From: Lasiosphaeris hirsuta
Taxonomy: Eukaryota; Ascomycota; Sordariomycetes; Sordariales; Lasiosphaeriaceae
NCBI GenBank assembly: GCA_030549175.1
Contig: JAUKUA010000002.1
Coordinates: 6,386,001-6,450,000, forward strand
DNA length: 64,000 nt
Direction of reading: 5' to 3'
Shown: positions 42,768 through 54,420 of the stretch, piece after piece
Layout of the letters: each line of letters opens with the position of its first letter
Numbering within the stretch: position 1 is the first letter of the stretch
The notes under the pieces: model-generated
What the model saw: the letters and a program-made list of their open reading frames with translations, nothing else
Database searches by the model: none
What the model was told of the DNA's origin: nothing
Translations under genes and position numbers: made by a program

Positions 42768-43804
42768 CTAGAAGGCGAATAAATACCTTTTTGTATTACA
42801 TTTGGCTACGTTATGTATGTAAAGTTGCCCGGAGTCCTTGGGGTGCCCCCCGGTCGCATCTATCGGGAGGGGGTCAATCGGTTTGCTAATCACTTCTTTT
42901 AGTCGGCGGTGGCGAGGATGTATTATGATGCCTTTCAGGTGGCGATTGCTAATGGGGACCAGGCGAGGGCTGCAGCATCGTCGACCCCAACACCAGCTAG
43001 GACGCGGAATATGTTCCGAAGCCCGGCCCCCAACTTGAAAACCCCACCGTCGGCATTTAGGCCGGTCGCCTCCGGGCCGCCACAGAAGCGCGAGATCTAG
43101 GATGGCGTCGGGGATATCGGAGGCAAAAAGCGGGCAACCCCACCGACGGGAGATGGAATCGGCGAATACCTGAAAGGTTTCTAGAATATCCCACTCGTAC
43201 GTCAGGTGCCTCTGCGAGTAGAGCTTGACTAGGAGCGTGTACGTCTCCAATAAGTTGCGCTGGGTGGTGCACGGTGATGACAAAGAGGAAGAAAGCAGAG
43301 GGTTCACCGAGGAAACGCTCCCGCCATCGAAGCCGTCCTCGTGCCCGATTTTCGTTTGGCATTGAAAATACATCTGCTGCTCCCAAAGGTGAGATAGCCC
43401 TAGGATTCGGACTAGCGTTATGGCGTCTCGCACTGCCTGGGGAAGATGGGTGTAGTATCCCTCCAGTGCCCTCCCCCCCCCCTTCTGGCTCAGCTTCGCG
43501 AAATTAGCCATTGTTATCTTGGTAGACGGGACGGCACGCCGCCTCAGATGTAGCTCAAGCCCGCGTAGGGCGGGGCCCGGTCGCTCGTGGTGGTCACCAG
43601 CCGCGCGTCGATCATGTCCACCAGGATCAGCTCAACGGCCTCTTCGCCTCTGTCCGGCACACAAGTATCGACGGTGGTCGGCCTGACAATCAATGAGCCA
43701 CCTCGATATCTGACCTGTGTCAATTCGACCGTGTCCCCGACAAGTAAGCGAGCATCGGGGTGTGTCTCGCCCGTTCCACCGCGACATGGTACCATAACGC
43801 ACAC
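42768..43804 (-). pseudogene. HET-domain gene, deleted and stop-ridden
   Basis: Minus strand. DMIDARLVTTTSDRAPPYAG then LSYI and a TGA where the HET motif needs Trp (LSYxWG). After a TAA and a frame change, ALEGYYTHLPQAVRDAITLV and RILGLSHLW follow, the second HET block (LPxxxxDAIxxxxxLGxxYLW). The region of the third block (DSLCIIQD) is missing. C-terminal family sequence continues: LLVKLYSQRHLTYEWDILET and ILDLALLWRPGG. Clear remains of an incompatibility-type gene, with a W-to-stop change that fits RIP and an internal deletion. Confidence 0.75.
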
Positions 43805-44386
43805 TTCAGGGGGTCGGGCTGAACCATGTGGTGTGGAAAGTTCCTATTCTATACTAGAGCCTTAGTACTCTGTTGTTTCAACTATCGGCCTTCGGCCTTT
43901 AGTACCCTAGTTATGTTATTTTATAGGGTTAAGGTTATGTGAGGTCTTATGGACACACTTATACCCAATAGTAGTCTTAACAGCCTTGACTAGTAAGACC
44001 TCTATAGTAACGGTAGCTTCTTAACAGATTATCAGCTTTGTTATTGTGACACAGGCCAGTCACCGAGACTGGGGTGTGGCAATCACAAGGTGTGTTACCT
44101 TCGGTGTAACCGAACTGCAGAGCTATGATCTAGATCAACTCAACCGTCCACTCTAGGCCGGAAATAGTGTTAGTCTGACTCAGAGCTTTCACACAAGGTA
44201 AGGGAGATGATCGTCGTAACCTAAAGTCCTAGTAGTTGTAAGGGAGAAGGTAGATGCAGGGAGATGGAACGATCATAAGGAGGATGGCAGACGATACTTC
44301 GTAACTATAAGTCAATGAGAAATAGAAGGGTTTACAAGGTTATATTACCCCTCAGCTTCACTGAAGTTCAGCTGATAATCTTTCTA
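43805..44386. other. Transposon-like DNA, no gene
   Basis: Stop-rich and without motifs. It leads into the repeat at 44387 and may belong to the same element. Confidence 0.45.
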
Positions 44387-44650
44387 GGTCCACTGGGTGG
44401 GCCGGCTCGTCTTGTGAGTGGTGTCTGGGATCCCGGCTTAGGTCGAGGCCTGGCCTGAGGGTCCGTTAGTTCCCACGTAGGTTTTGGTTCCGCTCCTTCA
44501 GGTCCTGTGAACCTGTTGGTGTGGGTCCATGGGTGTGTGTGTGTCCCACAGGTTGAGCCACGATGGGGCCACCGTTGTGGCCATCGCTGTGGGCTCAGGT
44601 CAACGAGGTGAGTTACCCTGTTGACCTTAGGTGAGCCCAACAGTGTGAGA
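44387..44650. repeat. Dispersed 240-260 bp repeat, copy A
   Basis: Begins GGTCCACTGGGTGGGCCGG and ends CAACAGTGTGAGA. It is collinear with 49093-49326: 'gtgtctggatcccggctt', 'cgaggcc', 'gtgtgtgtcccacaggt', 'gccaccgttgtggc', 'tgaccttaggtgag'. A weaker third copy lies at 22905-23040. A solo LTR is possible. Confidence 0.85.
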
Positions 44651-44659
44651 TAGTTTCGA

Positions 44660-44733
44660 GCAGAGCCAGAGACCTTAGTCTTATAGTTGTATGTTGTTGC
44701 CACCATTGTAGCACTGTAGTGGCGAGGCTGACG
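44660..44733. repeat. Dispersed repeat, copy 2 of the 25.2 kb block
   Basis: Matches 25246-25332 in the same orientation almost base for base in its first 35 bases, directly following repeat copy A. Confidence 0.8.
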
Positions 44734-44819
44734 CACTCTCAATTCCAGCAGCTTCTAGCTTGTTCCATCTGACAAGTCCTTAGATAAACTTAACAATAAG
44801 TTAATTACATACTAACGTA

Positions 44820-45361
44820 ATAAAGTTATAAAGTAAAAACGATATTAAGCTACTCCTATAAGCTAGACCTCTTAGAAGGTTAGTAAAAGTCCCGAGTATT
44901 TTACATACACAGATTCTATAAATATCTTAACGATCCGTTACTATGTTAAGGACCGGAAAACCCTAAGGCTCAGAACATAAGAAACGACGATTACTAGGAA
45001 GTAGATAAAGTATTATCGTTACAAATATATTATAAAATACTCTAATACTAGGTATGATAAAAAGAACAGGATCCCGGCACTACTTAGTACCTTACTAATA
45101 ACTTTAAGTATATACCTAAAAGCCTCTTAGTATACTATACGGTATACCCGAAAAAGTTGGGGTAACTAAAACAACTATAGATATAGGAAAAAGTCGTCCC
45201 GGAAGAATTACTTAACAACCACCCGGATGACGATATACTAAATCCGAAGGCTAGGGGATGAATAATCTTACAATGGTCGGTAAGGAAACGTAAATAGACT
45301 ATATATAAATATGACTACATAGGAAGAACCCACGAACAGGTCTTTCTTTTTAGGAGGGGGG
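44820..45361 (+). mobile_element. Gypsy-type retrotransposon 3' end with decayed chromodomain
   Basis: One frame runs through stops as DDY*EVDKVLS, then KIL*Y, KEQDPGTT*YLTNNFKYIP, KSLLVYYTVYPKKLG and EKVVPEELLNNHPDDD. This is the chromodomain tail (EVDKILD...YLVKWxGYxxxxxxW.PxxNF...LxxYYxxxPxK) of a chromovirus integrase. At least ten in-frame stops fit CAG/CAA/TGG changed by RIP. It ends at the TG of the LTR at 45362, as expected for an element's 3' end. Confidence 0.7.
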
Positions 45362-45656
45362 TGATATAACGGCTGGCATATATACCACATACCGTCACGT
45401 AAACTCCTCCCACTAGGAAGATAGCTATTTACTGTTAGTATAGAATCTATTTACTGTCAGTATAGAAACTATTCACTGTCAGAATGGAGACCATTTACTA
45501 GAAGAACAAGTGGCCCGAGCTACCTAAGACTCCTACATAAGCTCGGAGCCCGGCTACCACTCGCTCTTCCTCTCTCTCTTTCCTTAGTTTGTTTTTAAAA
45601 AAATTGAGGATAGGTTATTGCAGCATTAGCTCTCTTCATCATGGTCTGCCATGACA
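45362..45656 (+). mobile_element. 3' LTR, family 1
   Basis: Starts TGATATAACGGCTGG and ends ATGACA. It is collinear with 24138-24389 but longer, because the block 'ctatttactgtcagtataga' is present about three times. It follows the chromodomain relic, making this the right end of the element. Confidence 0.8.
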
Positions 45657-46499
45657 ATACTACGACTTTAGGTTGTGAGATCATCTCTCTTATAGCTTTG
45701 TGAAAGCTTTGAATCAGACCAATACCATTGCCGGCCTAGTTTACAGTACGGTTAAAGTAGTGATCATAGCTCTGTAGTTCGGCTCGCCGATTAGTAGCAT
45801 ACCTCGTGATTACCACACCCCAGCCTCATTGTGGCTAGCCTATGTCATAGTGACCCAGTTCTCGCCCTAAGCCTAGATATTTTTTTCAACTTCGTATGGC
45901 CCCCTCCGTAATAACCGGTGTACCCCCTTCTAACCGCCATCCGTAGTACGATGGGGCAATGCCCTAAAAAGCCTCCCTATAGATTAGTACTCGTATGTAA
46001 CAGGATAGCCTAGGTGATAAGACAGAAGTACGGCCTTAAGCTGGTACCTTACCGTTACGCTGTCTGAGAGTATAACTACTTAGATGTAATTAAGCTGTGT
46101 GACATAATCTTTAAGACCCGCCACGTGGCAGCGATAGTAACGCTTATATAATAGGCCGGCCTTCCACTGTAGACACATTCTTTTAAACAAATGAGTTCTC
46201 CTTTCCGGTCCGTTATAAGATCCTCTGTTATAAAATATAGCCCACTGTAACGCTAGCTTCTTACTCATAAAACCTTAGCTTACTAGACACTCTCTTAGTT
46301 CTTTAACATCACCATCTACCCTCTCAAAAATCAACCATCCATCAACCTTATAAACAAAGACTAAGTATTATTACTATTGGGTTCCTTACAGTCGGAATAT
46401 CGAGTACGTAAAGTAAGGTAAGCTCTACGTGTTCTCTGTCATATTTCCCGTCATGTTGTTCTACTATACACTACCTTACATAATTTTTAGCCAGTATTA
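45657..46499. other. AT-rich decayed DNA, no gene
   Basis: Stop-rich in all frames, with no motif read. Probably further transposon debris. Confidence 0.45.
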
Positions 46500-46729
46500 G
46501 ATAGGAGTACAATTGGTGAGAAGATACTACAACGATCATGCTTATATTGGAAGATCTAAAGCTAAGGAAAGAGGAAAGGGTTTAACAAAGGCCCAGGGAG
46601 AGGAAATAAGTCCTCTACCCCACTAGCTAGCGTCACCTAGACCACTGTGGTCAGTGAATGCCCATGGATAGCATACTGAGACCACTGTGGTTAGTAAATG
46701 CCCGTGGTCTGAGCCTGTACTTCGTCACA
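46500..46729 (-). mobile_element. LTR, family 2, minus orientation
   Basis: On the minus strand it starts TGTGACGAAGTACAGGCTC and holds 'gggcattcactgaccacagt' twice, 'acttatttcctc', and 'ccttagctttagatctt'. It is the reverse-oriented match of 55143-55339. The 3' boundary is uncertain. Confidence 0.75.
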
Positions 46730-46853
46730 GCCGGTCCATTATAAATACATAACCTCACTAACACTCTTATTAAACCTGACCTACTCTCTTTGCTATATTA
46801 GCTATAAACAGAGTAAATATCGCTTACGATATCCTAAGGGGTAGAAAACTAAG

Positions 46854-48342
46854 ATGCCTTCTAACGACATCGACTTTCACTGGGACACCGATAACTGTAG
46901 AGACAACGGTATCATCCGGGACCTTTAGAAGTTTAACTTATCTTTTACTCTCAACAAGTAACTGTCCATTATCCAGCGTATCTCTAAGGACGGCCAATAT
47001 AAACACAGCAGCGTTAACGTCTCAGGCACCATCTACTTCTCACGAGTCGGCTCCGATACCCCTAGACCGTTAGCCATCGTCGAGGTCATCGTTAATGACA
47101 ATAGTATCGATATAGTAGTCGACTAGGACGTAGACAAACAGACTCTAAATATTACGGTACCTCATACCATCCGTTACGACGAGACTAGCTTACGGCCCTA
47201 TGTAAATATCGACGTCATCGTAAGCGTCCCCGAGGATAGAAAGCTTAGTAGCCTAAAGGTTGGTACCGTCTAACTGAACACCTTACTCGTCGATAACCTC
47301 TCTATCGACATCTCGGACTACGTGGCCTATAAGTCGATCGTCAGATACATTATACCCGCTGCTAATGGTAATAGCTCGTACGACAAATCCCTATTCGACA
47401 CTGGAGCCCCTGACTCCTTCCATCTACGGTCCCGCTACATCGAGGTCGAAACAATGTCTACTTACATCGAAGGGTCCTAGCTACTATACGACTATCTTAG
47501 CTTCTAGTCTATCTCGGGTAATATCTAAGTGGGTATCGAGTCAAAAGAGGCCGACAAGGATAAGCCAAAGCCTACCATTCTTAGCATTCAAACCCTGTTG
47601 GGGGATGTCGACTTTCACGTCCCGGTCCATAGCGTACAAAACGCCTTTACACTTTCTCGTACCCTGCTGCAGACAGACCGAGACGGCTCTTCTGCCGTGA
47701 GACTACCGCGTCAGTATCCAGACCATAAGCGGACATATTAAAGGCTCGGCGGCTTTTAGCTCGATTTATACCGTCAAGACGACAAGCGGAAACGTAGCGG
47801 TCTAGCTACTCCCGGTACTAGACTCCAGATTGGCCGAGGAGGGTAAGGGGGTCGCCCTAACGACGCACAGCACCAGCGGATCCACCGACATTACGGTGCT
47901 TGACCCCTTGCGGATCAACACCAGTCTAAGAAAGTACGTCGACCTCCCCGCTCTACCCCCGGCGCTACCGTTGAGACCGGATAATCCTAAGTACGTCCCG
48001 ATTGGCGACGACGATCCGTACAGGTGGCTGCGGGGGCCCAAGGTACATGAGCATGGTTTGGAGACGATTACTGGGAGGGCTTTGTGAAATATCAATGCGT
48101 GTTATAGTACGATGTCGGTAAATATGAGGCTGTATTATCCTGCCGTTTGGGAGGGTGAGATTCGCTTAACGACGCGCTCGGGGAGATTGAGTGCGGGGGG
48201 AGAGGGGATTAGGATTATTGGGAATGGAGGACATCGGGGTTAGAAGAAGTTGGTTGCGAGGAAGGGCAAGGATGGTAGCGGTTCTATCGTTACGGATACT
48301 ACGAGCGGGAATATTACTGTACTTGTTGGTGGTGAGTGGTGA
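46854..48342 (+). pseudogene. DUF4097-like beta-helix protein gene killed by ten stops
   Basis: From ATG 46854 one frame keeps protein sense to 47710, and a second to TGA 48340-48342, with a single frame change near 47715. Recognisable pieces: YDYLSF*SISGNI*VGIESK, EADKDKPKPTILSIQTLLGD, IQTISGHIKGSAAFSSIYTV, KTTSGNVAV, TTHSTSGSTDITVLDPL, YYPAVWEGEIRLTTRSG, DTTSGNITVLVGG. The repeated SG-N/D-I/V strands are typical of fungal DUF4097 adhesin-like proteins. Stops are six TAG, three TAA and one TGA, each explained by C-to-T in CAG/CAA/CGA or G-to-A in TGG (for example HRG*KK). This is strong RIP-type decay of an otherwise full-length gene. Confidence 0.75.
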
Positions 48343-49092
48343 TTTGCTTCTGTTGGATGATGAACATGACTGATACATGATTAAACTTGTTTAGTTGCTT
48401 GGGTATAATATTTACTAGTAATGATAATCTATGCGAACGCCTTGAGCGGCACGCCGGGCTTTCAAACTTAGAGCGGGCCCTCGTTTAGGGCCACTTCCTC
48501 GCTCGTTCCACGTCTGCCGGACGATTCGATTTGGTTTAGCCACAACCGCTACGTTCGAAGTCCTGGGACACGAGTAAACGTCGCCGAGACCGAGAAGAAT
48601 ATGGCTACAGTAACACAGGCTTGGACAGTGTCGATGAAGCTACCTATTGTCATTAACGTAAGCAGTTTGCCACGTCGGACCGCGATGCCCGACCCCCACC
48701 TAGGAACGCATCCAAGCGTCCCTCGCAGCTAGCCATCTCGCGACCTCTATTGCTGTGGAGGTTCCTTCACATCCTCGGTACTTACGTCGGCCACTGGATC
48801 ATCGGCTCATGGCTGACGTCCTGTCACAGCGACGGTTCTCTTCGTGACTTATGGAAGCCTGTTGGGCTTGGCTGCAACCACTTGTAGCCATTGAAGCTAG
48901 ACTCTGGAGAGCGTTGGGGTTCAGGTCTCCTGTTGGGATGACTGCGATAGCTGGGAGGTCCGTGATCTGAAAGACTTGCTGAACGATCATGTTGGTCCTT
49001 TGGCTACTTGCTCCAGCTCCGACCATGATACCGAGGTTATGTGGCCGTCCATGACAAATTTGAAGTCTGGTAACGTTGCCAGTTGTGGGCCA
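48343..49092. other. No gene seen
   Basis: No supported coding region. It contains stop-interrupted frames without recognisable motifs. Confidence 0.4.
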
Positions 49093-49326
49093 GGTCCACT
49101 AGGTGGACCGGTCCGGCTTGTTAATGGTGTCTGAGATCCCGGCTTGGGCCGAGGCCCTGCCCGAGGATCTATTGACCTGCGTGTGGGCTAGATAGTCCCG
49201 ATTGTGCAGTGTGTGTGCGTGTCCCACAGGTAAGCCACGATGTGGCCACCGTTGTGGCAATCACTGTGGCCTCAGGTCAAGGGGGTGATCCACGCTGTCG
49301 ACCTTAGGTGAGCTCAGCAGTGTGAC
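49093..49326. repeat. Dispersed 240-260 bp repeat, copy B
   Basis: Same orientation as copy A (44387-44650), 4.7 kb downstream, with clear collinear similarity. The pair flanks the chromodomain relic, one LTR of each family and the DUF4097-like relic. Confidence 0.85.
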
Positions 49327-52209
49327 AACCTGTATGACGTAGCGGTTAGCTAACTTAGTCATGAAACGTGTTTATAGATGTGGGCTATCTAAGTTCACCT
49401 TAGCTCAAAGTATCGCACATTTTACGACGATGACGTTGATGATTTACTTATTGTGAATATGGAACCCTTCTTGTGGATATACGTCTGCTTGAATGAGGTG
49501 AGGTTAAAGAGCCAACTAGGGCGCCATTGCAGGGACATATGACTTCGAGTCGAATTCCCGCCTACGGGAATATTAGCGCGGCTTGGAATGGCGCTTCCAG
49601 AAGAAGTTGTCGCAGAGTTAGTGTAATACTCACTCTCGATTATAGTCATAGTAACAGCAGTAGGGGCGTTTAAACGGTGAAGTATGTTAAGGAGTGCCAT
49701 AGTGGAAAAATTACTAGTGAAATGTAAAAGTGACTACCAACAAACAGGGCTTTTCCCCGCTACTTAAATAATTGAAACAATCCACTAGAGAAACTGAACG
49801 CGATCCATGGTCAGCCAACAGCGCCTTTTAACTCACGTAAGCCAGCCTAAGCCAAACCCCTTCCCTATTTCTCCCTACCAGAGTTAATACAGATAGGACT
49901 AAAATCGGCGTCCTATCGCTTACACTTCTTTCAGGCTATAGTATGGATGTTTCCAGGAAGAGCTGCTGTCTGGCTCTGGGGTACCTTTCTCTTGAGCGTC
50001 TTAGTGGGAGTGGGAGGTGGGTATGGTATCTTTTGCTTTGATCCTCGCTCCTTCGGACTCGGTTTCCGAGCAGGCCTACCACCCAATCCGTCGTCTGTCG
50101 GGGGCTGAGCTGCGACCTAAGGAGCACGGTTTGACGACGGTGCTGGGGGCCTTCATTGGTTGCCAGGCCTGTATCCATGCCCAACTTTATTCCATAGTGG
50201 GGTCGCTGATTCTATCGTGGCGCAAGGGTACCGACCCTGCTGGGCAGCCCCCGATCGGTTCAGCCGTGGCGTTTTTAACTCCAAATCCTGGCGTCTGGGC
50301 AGCGACCCACAACCCATGCCCCGTGCCAACGCACTGTGGACGTGATGTTGCGACTTCAGAGAAGGCCTCTCTGACATCACCTCAAGCCTGAGTGACATTG
50401 TAAGAAGGCCTTATCGGCATTTGTTGGGCCATGCCTTTGATGCCCCGAAATGCAGTAAGGCCTCTCGATCATGCAGCCAGGGCCGCCTCCAATACTCGAT
50501 GCCTTGCCCTACATAGCACGGAGTAGGTAGGCGAGCCTAAGGATATGACACCAGACATTCATTTCTTTAATCGCGTGGGAACTGAAGGCTTCTATGTTGA
50601 TGGTCAAGTCTGTGGCCCACAAGCGAAATCCAGTAGCGGCATCAGGTGGCGAGACTTCGCTTTGGCAGAGATAACCCGGCTGCCGAACCGAAACTCTAAC
50701 CTCTCGGCCGTAAGGTTGCATAATAAAAAAAATGGTTAGGATATAAAATGCATCCTCCCTCGCCACTGCAGGTAGTGGCCGGACAAAGTAAGCTAGAAGT
50801 TAGTCACTCTGATATACCCATCGCATTGTCCGCTGCCCTGGCTACCCTGAAAAAGATACAGAGTGACGTACTTTAGGTTGACCAACATAAGGTGGGGGCT
50901 GGAGAGGGTGCTGCGCCTGCTAAAGGTGTCCCGGCTAACTTAGGTGATGATAGAGCCGACCGACCGGAGGTTGACCCCTTTTCTCCACCGAACTCCTCGC
51001 TCACCATCATGACACTTGCCGTGTTGACCCCTTCAGATTCCCGACGACCCATCGCACACTACAGATTGATCTCGACCGCCACCCGAGAAGTACCGAGATT
51101 GTGGACGAGAACTTGAACCACCATACACCTGTTCCGACCAGCCATGTCAATTGATTGAGAGAACAGCCGAAGACGTTGTGTATGCCCTGGGGGATACCGC
51201 TGCGCCAATCGGTGTGTGTAGGTTGCCGCGCCCGCCACTAGAGGAGTGTTGCCCTTGCGTCTCTACTTAGCTTCATCATGTTGACCATGATGAACCCAGA
51301 CAGCCCCAACGCGGAGGGGAGAGTACGGCTTTGCTGTCCTCCGTACCTGACCGCCCGTCCTCCCCCTTAGCAGAGCCCCAGTTGGGGATGCCGCGGATGC
51401 CAGAACAGGGTCGGATTTTCACTCACCAGCTCCCCAGTCCGGAGACCAGATCGTTGCCAGCTAACCAACAGTTCACGGTCATACTACAAAGGGCTATGAG
51501 CGGACACAACCCAATAAGCTTCGACGCGTGCAACTGTGGTGATCATCCTACCCACCTGTTGCCAGCACCAGAGGATGATTGGCCGGCGGTCGAGGAGGCG
51601 GCAAAGGTCGACAATTTTCAGCTTCAAAACAACAAAGACAGCTGAATATAATCGTTGACGACATCTGAAGAGAAGAGAGAGAGGGGGGGGGATGGGGCGG
51701 GACAGACGTAAAAAACTCTTGCTCGGACGCCTCTCTTCGCTCCTTCCTCTGCAGTGGTGAGAATTCGAACGGCTGCCATAGATGGCAGCCACGCCTGGCG
51801 GCCATCGTAACACACCGCTGGCCCACAACATCGACGGGAGTGGAGGCAAGTACGAAGGCTTCGGTTAGAAGAGAGGGCCACAAATGCTTTATGCGAGGAC
51901 GTTAGCCAGATCCCGCCCATGCCTCCTTCGTGGGCAGTAAGGCCTTCTTAACATTGCAAAAGGCGTTCAATGAACATAGCAAGGTCTTTTTGCGTTGTCT
52001 GTGGACCTGGAATCCTAGGAACTATGGATTACAATTAACTGAAGATGGTTAGCAGGACTCTGCCGGGGTAGCCCGTCCTTCGCAGTGCACCCAACAGACT
52101 GATTGCCAACGGGCCATCTTTTACAAATTATTTACACTATCATACAACATGCCAGTGTACAGTAGAGGGTCGCCCCTAAAGACGCGCCTTAATTAAGCGC
52201 GCACAAAAG
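49327..52209. other. No confident gene
   Basis: Open frames at 50017-50391, 50892-51116 and 51331-51645 have no recognisable domain, and most start at non-ATG codons. A G-rich run with GA repeats lies at about 51675-51692. Nothing supports an RNA gene. Confidence 0.4.
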
Positions 52210-53280
52210 CGGTCCCTTTTGGACCGTAGCAATTACTCTTAATCTTAACCCTCTTATTAAGCTCTATAACATTATTAGCTATAGTAAAGGGTCCCTTAGT
52301 CAAATAAATTAATTTATTTAACTTACTAACCGAATAATTCCTTTAGATAATTCTATACGATAGAACAGTGAGTATTTAATAATCTAAACTACCAATAAGA
52401 AAGATGATGTAATTGATTTATATGATAAACCGTGGTATAAACCTCTCTAAAAGGATTATCTTTCCCTAGATAATTAGGAATATATTCAATTAATATCGGG
52501 TTTTTTGCATCCATTCTATCAAGTAACAAAACTAACAAAAGGAGATTAAGTAATAATCGATTAGGTTCTATTCACTATAGATATCCTTATTTAGTACTTT
52601 AAAAAGAACTTTTCAACGTACAAATCGAATCCTTTCTTACTTCGTCAGACTAATAAAAGCTAGGCTATATTCGATAAATACTATTTAAAGACTAAGAAGT
52701 CTCCATTCTACGTAGTACTATAATCTTTTATCTATCACGACGGACTTAATATCTTAAATATAATTGGGATAAAAAATATATACGACCAGTAATCAATTCC
52801 GTCAAAAAGCTCTAGGAAGATCGTGGAGATCAAACTACAAATTCATCTCCAACAATACTATCAATGCAAATTGATAATAATCTCTATATCCTTCCAATGT
52901 AACAAATCAAAGATAACTTCGAAGAGTATATCTTAGAAGCTACAATTCCGATCTAAACTTCAGCATTATCCTAGTGGCTGAATCCACAATAACAACAGCG
53001 CTGGCTAAGACTACCTTAACTAGTAATTAACGTGTTATCAATCCCAGTAATAAGTACTGAACCGGAGAGTGTTTTCAGGGGCTCATCGCATAATATCTTA
53101 GGAAATAATGCAACTAGATGAAGATACTATTAAATAACTTGAGTATTTGAAGCATTGGATGAGGTCAGGATTTGTAAATATTAAGTTGGGGGAGATGGAA
53201 ATCGATCACTACGTAGATTAGCTAGGGTTTTCGAATATCGGAATTGATTACTCAGTATATTGACAAATATCGTTGATTTG
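52210..53280. repeat. AT-rich decayed repeat, copy 2
   Basis: Longer copy of the element at 31342-31950, in the same orientation, with the same order of blocks. No frame can be read. As with copy 1, a HET relic lies next to it on the minus strand, though it is not certain that both junctions are equivalent. Confidence 0.7.
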
Positions 53281-53339
53281 CCAACGAATATTTCACGAAT
53301 ATCCGATATTTGATTCGTCAGCAGACGAATATATCGTCG

Positions 53340-54420
53340 CTTACCCTGTCCTCCTCCATTACGGCTTTGCTGTTTGCTAGAGGACCGTCGATGGCACGGT
53401 TGTTACTGACTAGGAAGTAAGGGTAAATGTAATCACTTAGCTCCCATGTCACTTCGTGGTCGCTAACCTGGACTGTTCGGTCCTCGGACTCGAAGATGGA
53501 CTGGCATTGCTAGAAGAATTGACCGTCTACAAAGTATACGATACGCGATGAGAGAACCATCTCCTGGAATATCTAGCCCCTTTCGTGAACCGGTGACTGT
53601 TTTAGTAGGTCTAGGCGTGCGGTGTTGGTTGTTTTAGGCGGACGTGAAATAATACGAAGGTTACTGGAGGGTTCCACGTGGAACTGCGTACTTGACGGGA
53701 GGTTGGTGAGCTCAAGACCGTTTTCTTTTGCGTTTGGTGAAGCGGCAGTAAGAGTGACATAGGTACAACGGAATACCGAAGCTATCTTAGCCACCCCGTG
53801 CTCCCAGTCCGCCTTGTTGTCTTGGATGATGCACTGTGCGTTGATCCAGATGTACTGAATACTTAACAATCTGGTAATTAGGATTGCGTCTCGGAAAGTT
53901 GGTGTTAAGTCGGCGGTTAGAATCTCTTACTTGAGGGCGTTAAGGTTGGCTGATATTGTCCGGAAGGGAATTCCCGTTTCTCCCTAGTAGTGGCTGAGTG
54001 CTGTGTAGCTGAAGCCGCGGCTTATTATGGCCGCACTGGTGTCGACCAGGCGTATCGACGTGGTGTCTTCTCCGATATCGATAAAGCAAGTGGGCGTGGA
54101 TGATTTCTCAATGTTAGGAGCAGTATAACTGAGATGGTCCTTGTAGCATGTATGAATCTAATCTTTGATGGTCGAGGCTCGTAGGGCTGCCGCTACAGCT
54201 GTGGAGGCTGTCTAAAACGAATTGTCTTTGAGGAATCCAGCCTAGATTTAGAGAAGGCTGAAACCCGTATATTGGAGGGAGGACCAACTGCCAGATGAGC
54301 CCATAGCAAATCTTTTCGACGAAGACACGTCTCTAGTGGGTAAGATAAGAACAATCTCTCGTCTGATCATGTGGTTCTCTGCCTCAAGTAGACTATTTGG
54401 ACTTAGGGCCTGGAGAATTG
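53340..54420 (-). pseudogene. HET-domain gene with RIP-type stops
   Basis: Minus strand. TTSIRLVDTSAAIISRG, then ALSHY*GE (the HET motif ALSYxWG with TGG changed to TAG), TISANLNALK*EI, PTFRDAILITRLLSIQYIWI, NAQCIIQDNKADWEHGVAKI, ASVFRCTYVTLTAASPNA. The three HET blocks are in order. Then HERG*IFQEMVLSSRIVYF with TAG for the Trp of R(G/A)WxxQE, and GQFF*QCQSIFESE. The frame is held across several stops, so point mutation rather than shifting killed this gene. HET proteins trigger cell death after fusion of unlike hyphae. Confidence 0.85.

Noticed and set aside
47365..47700. 111-codon open frame as an independent gene
   Set aside because: It is the neighbouring-frame shadow of the stop-ridden DUF4097-like relic.
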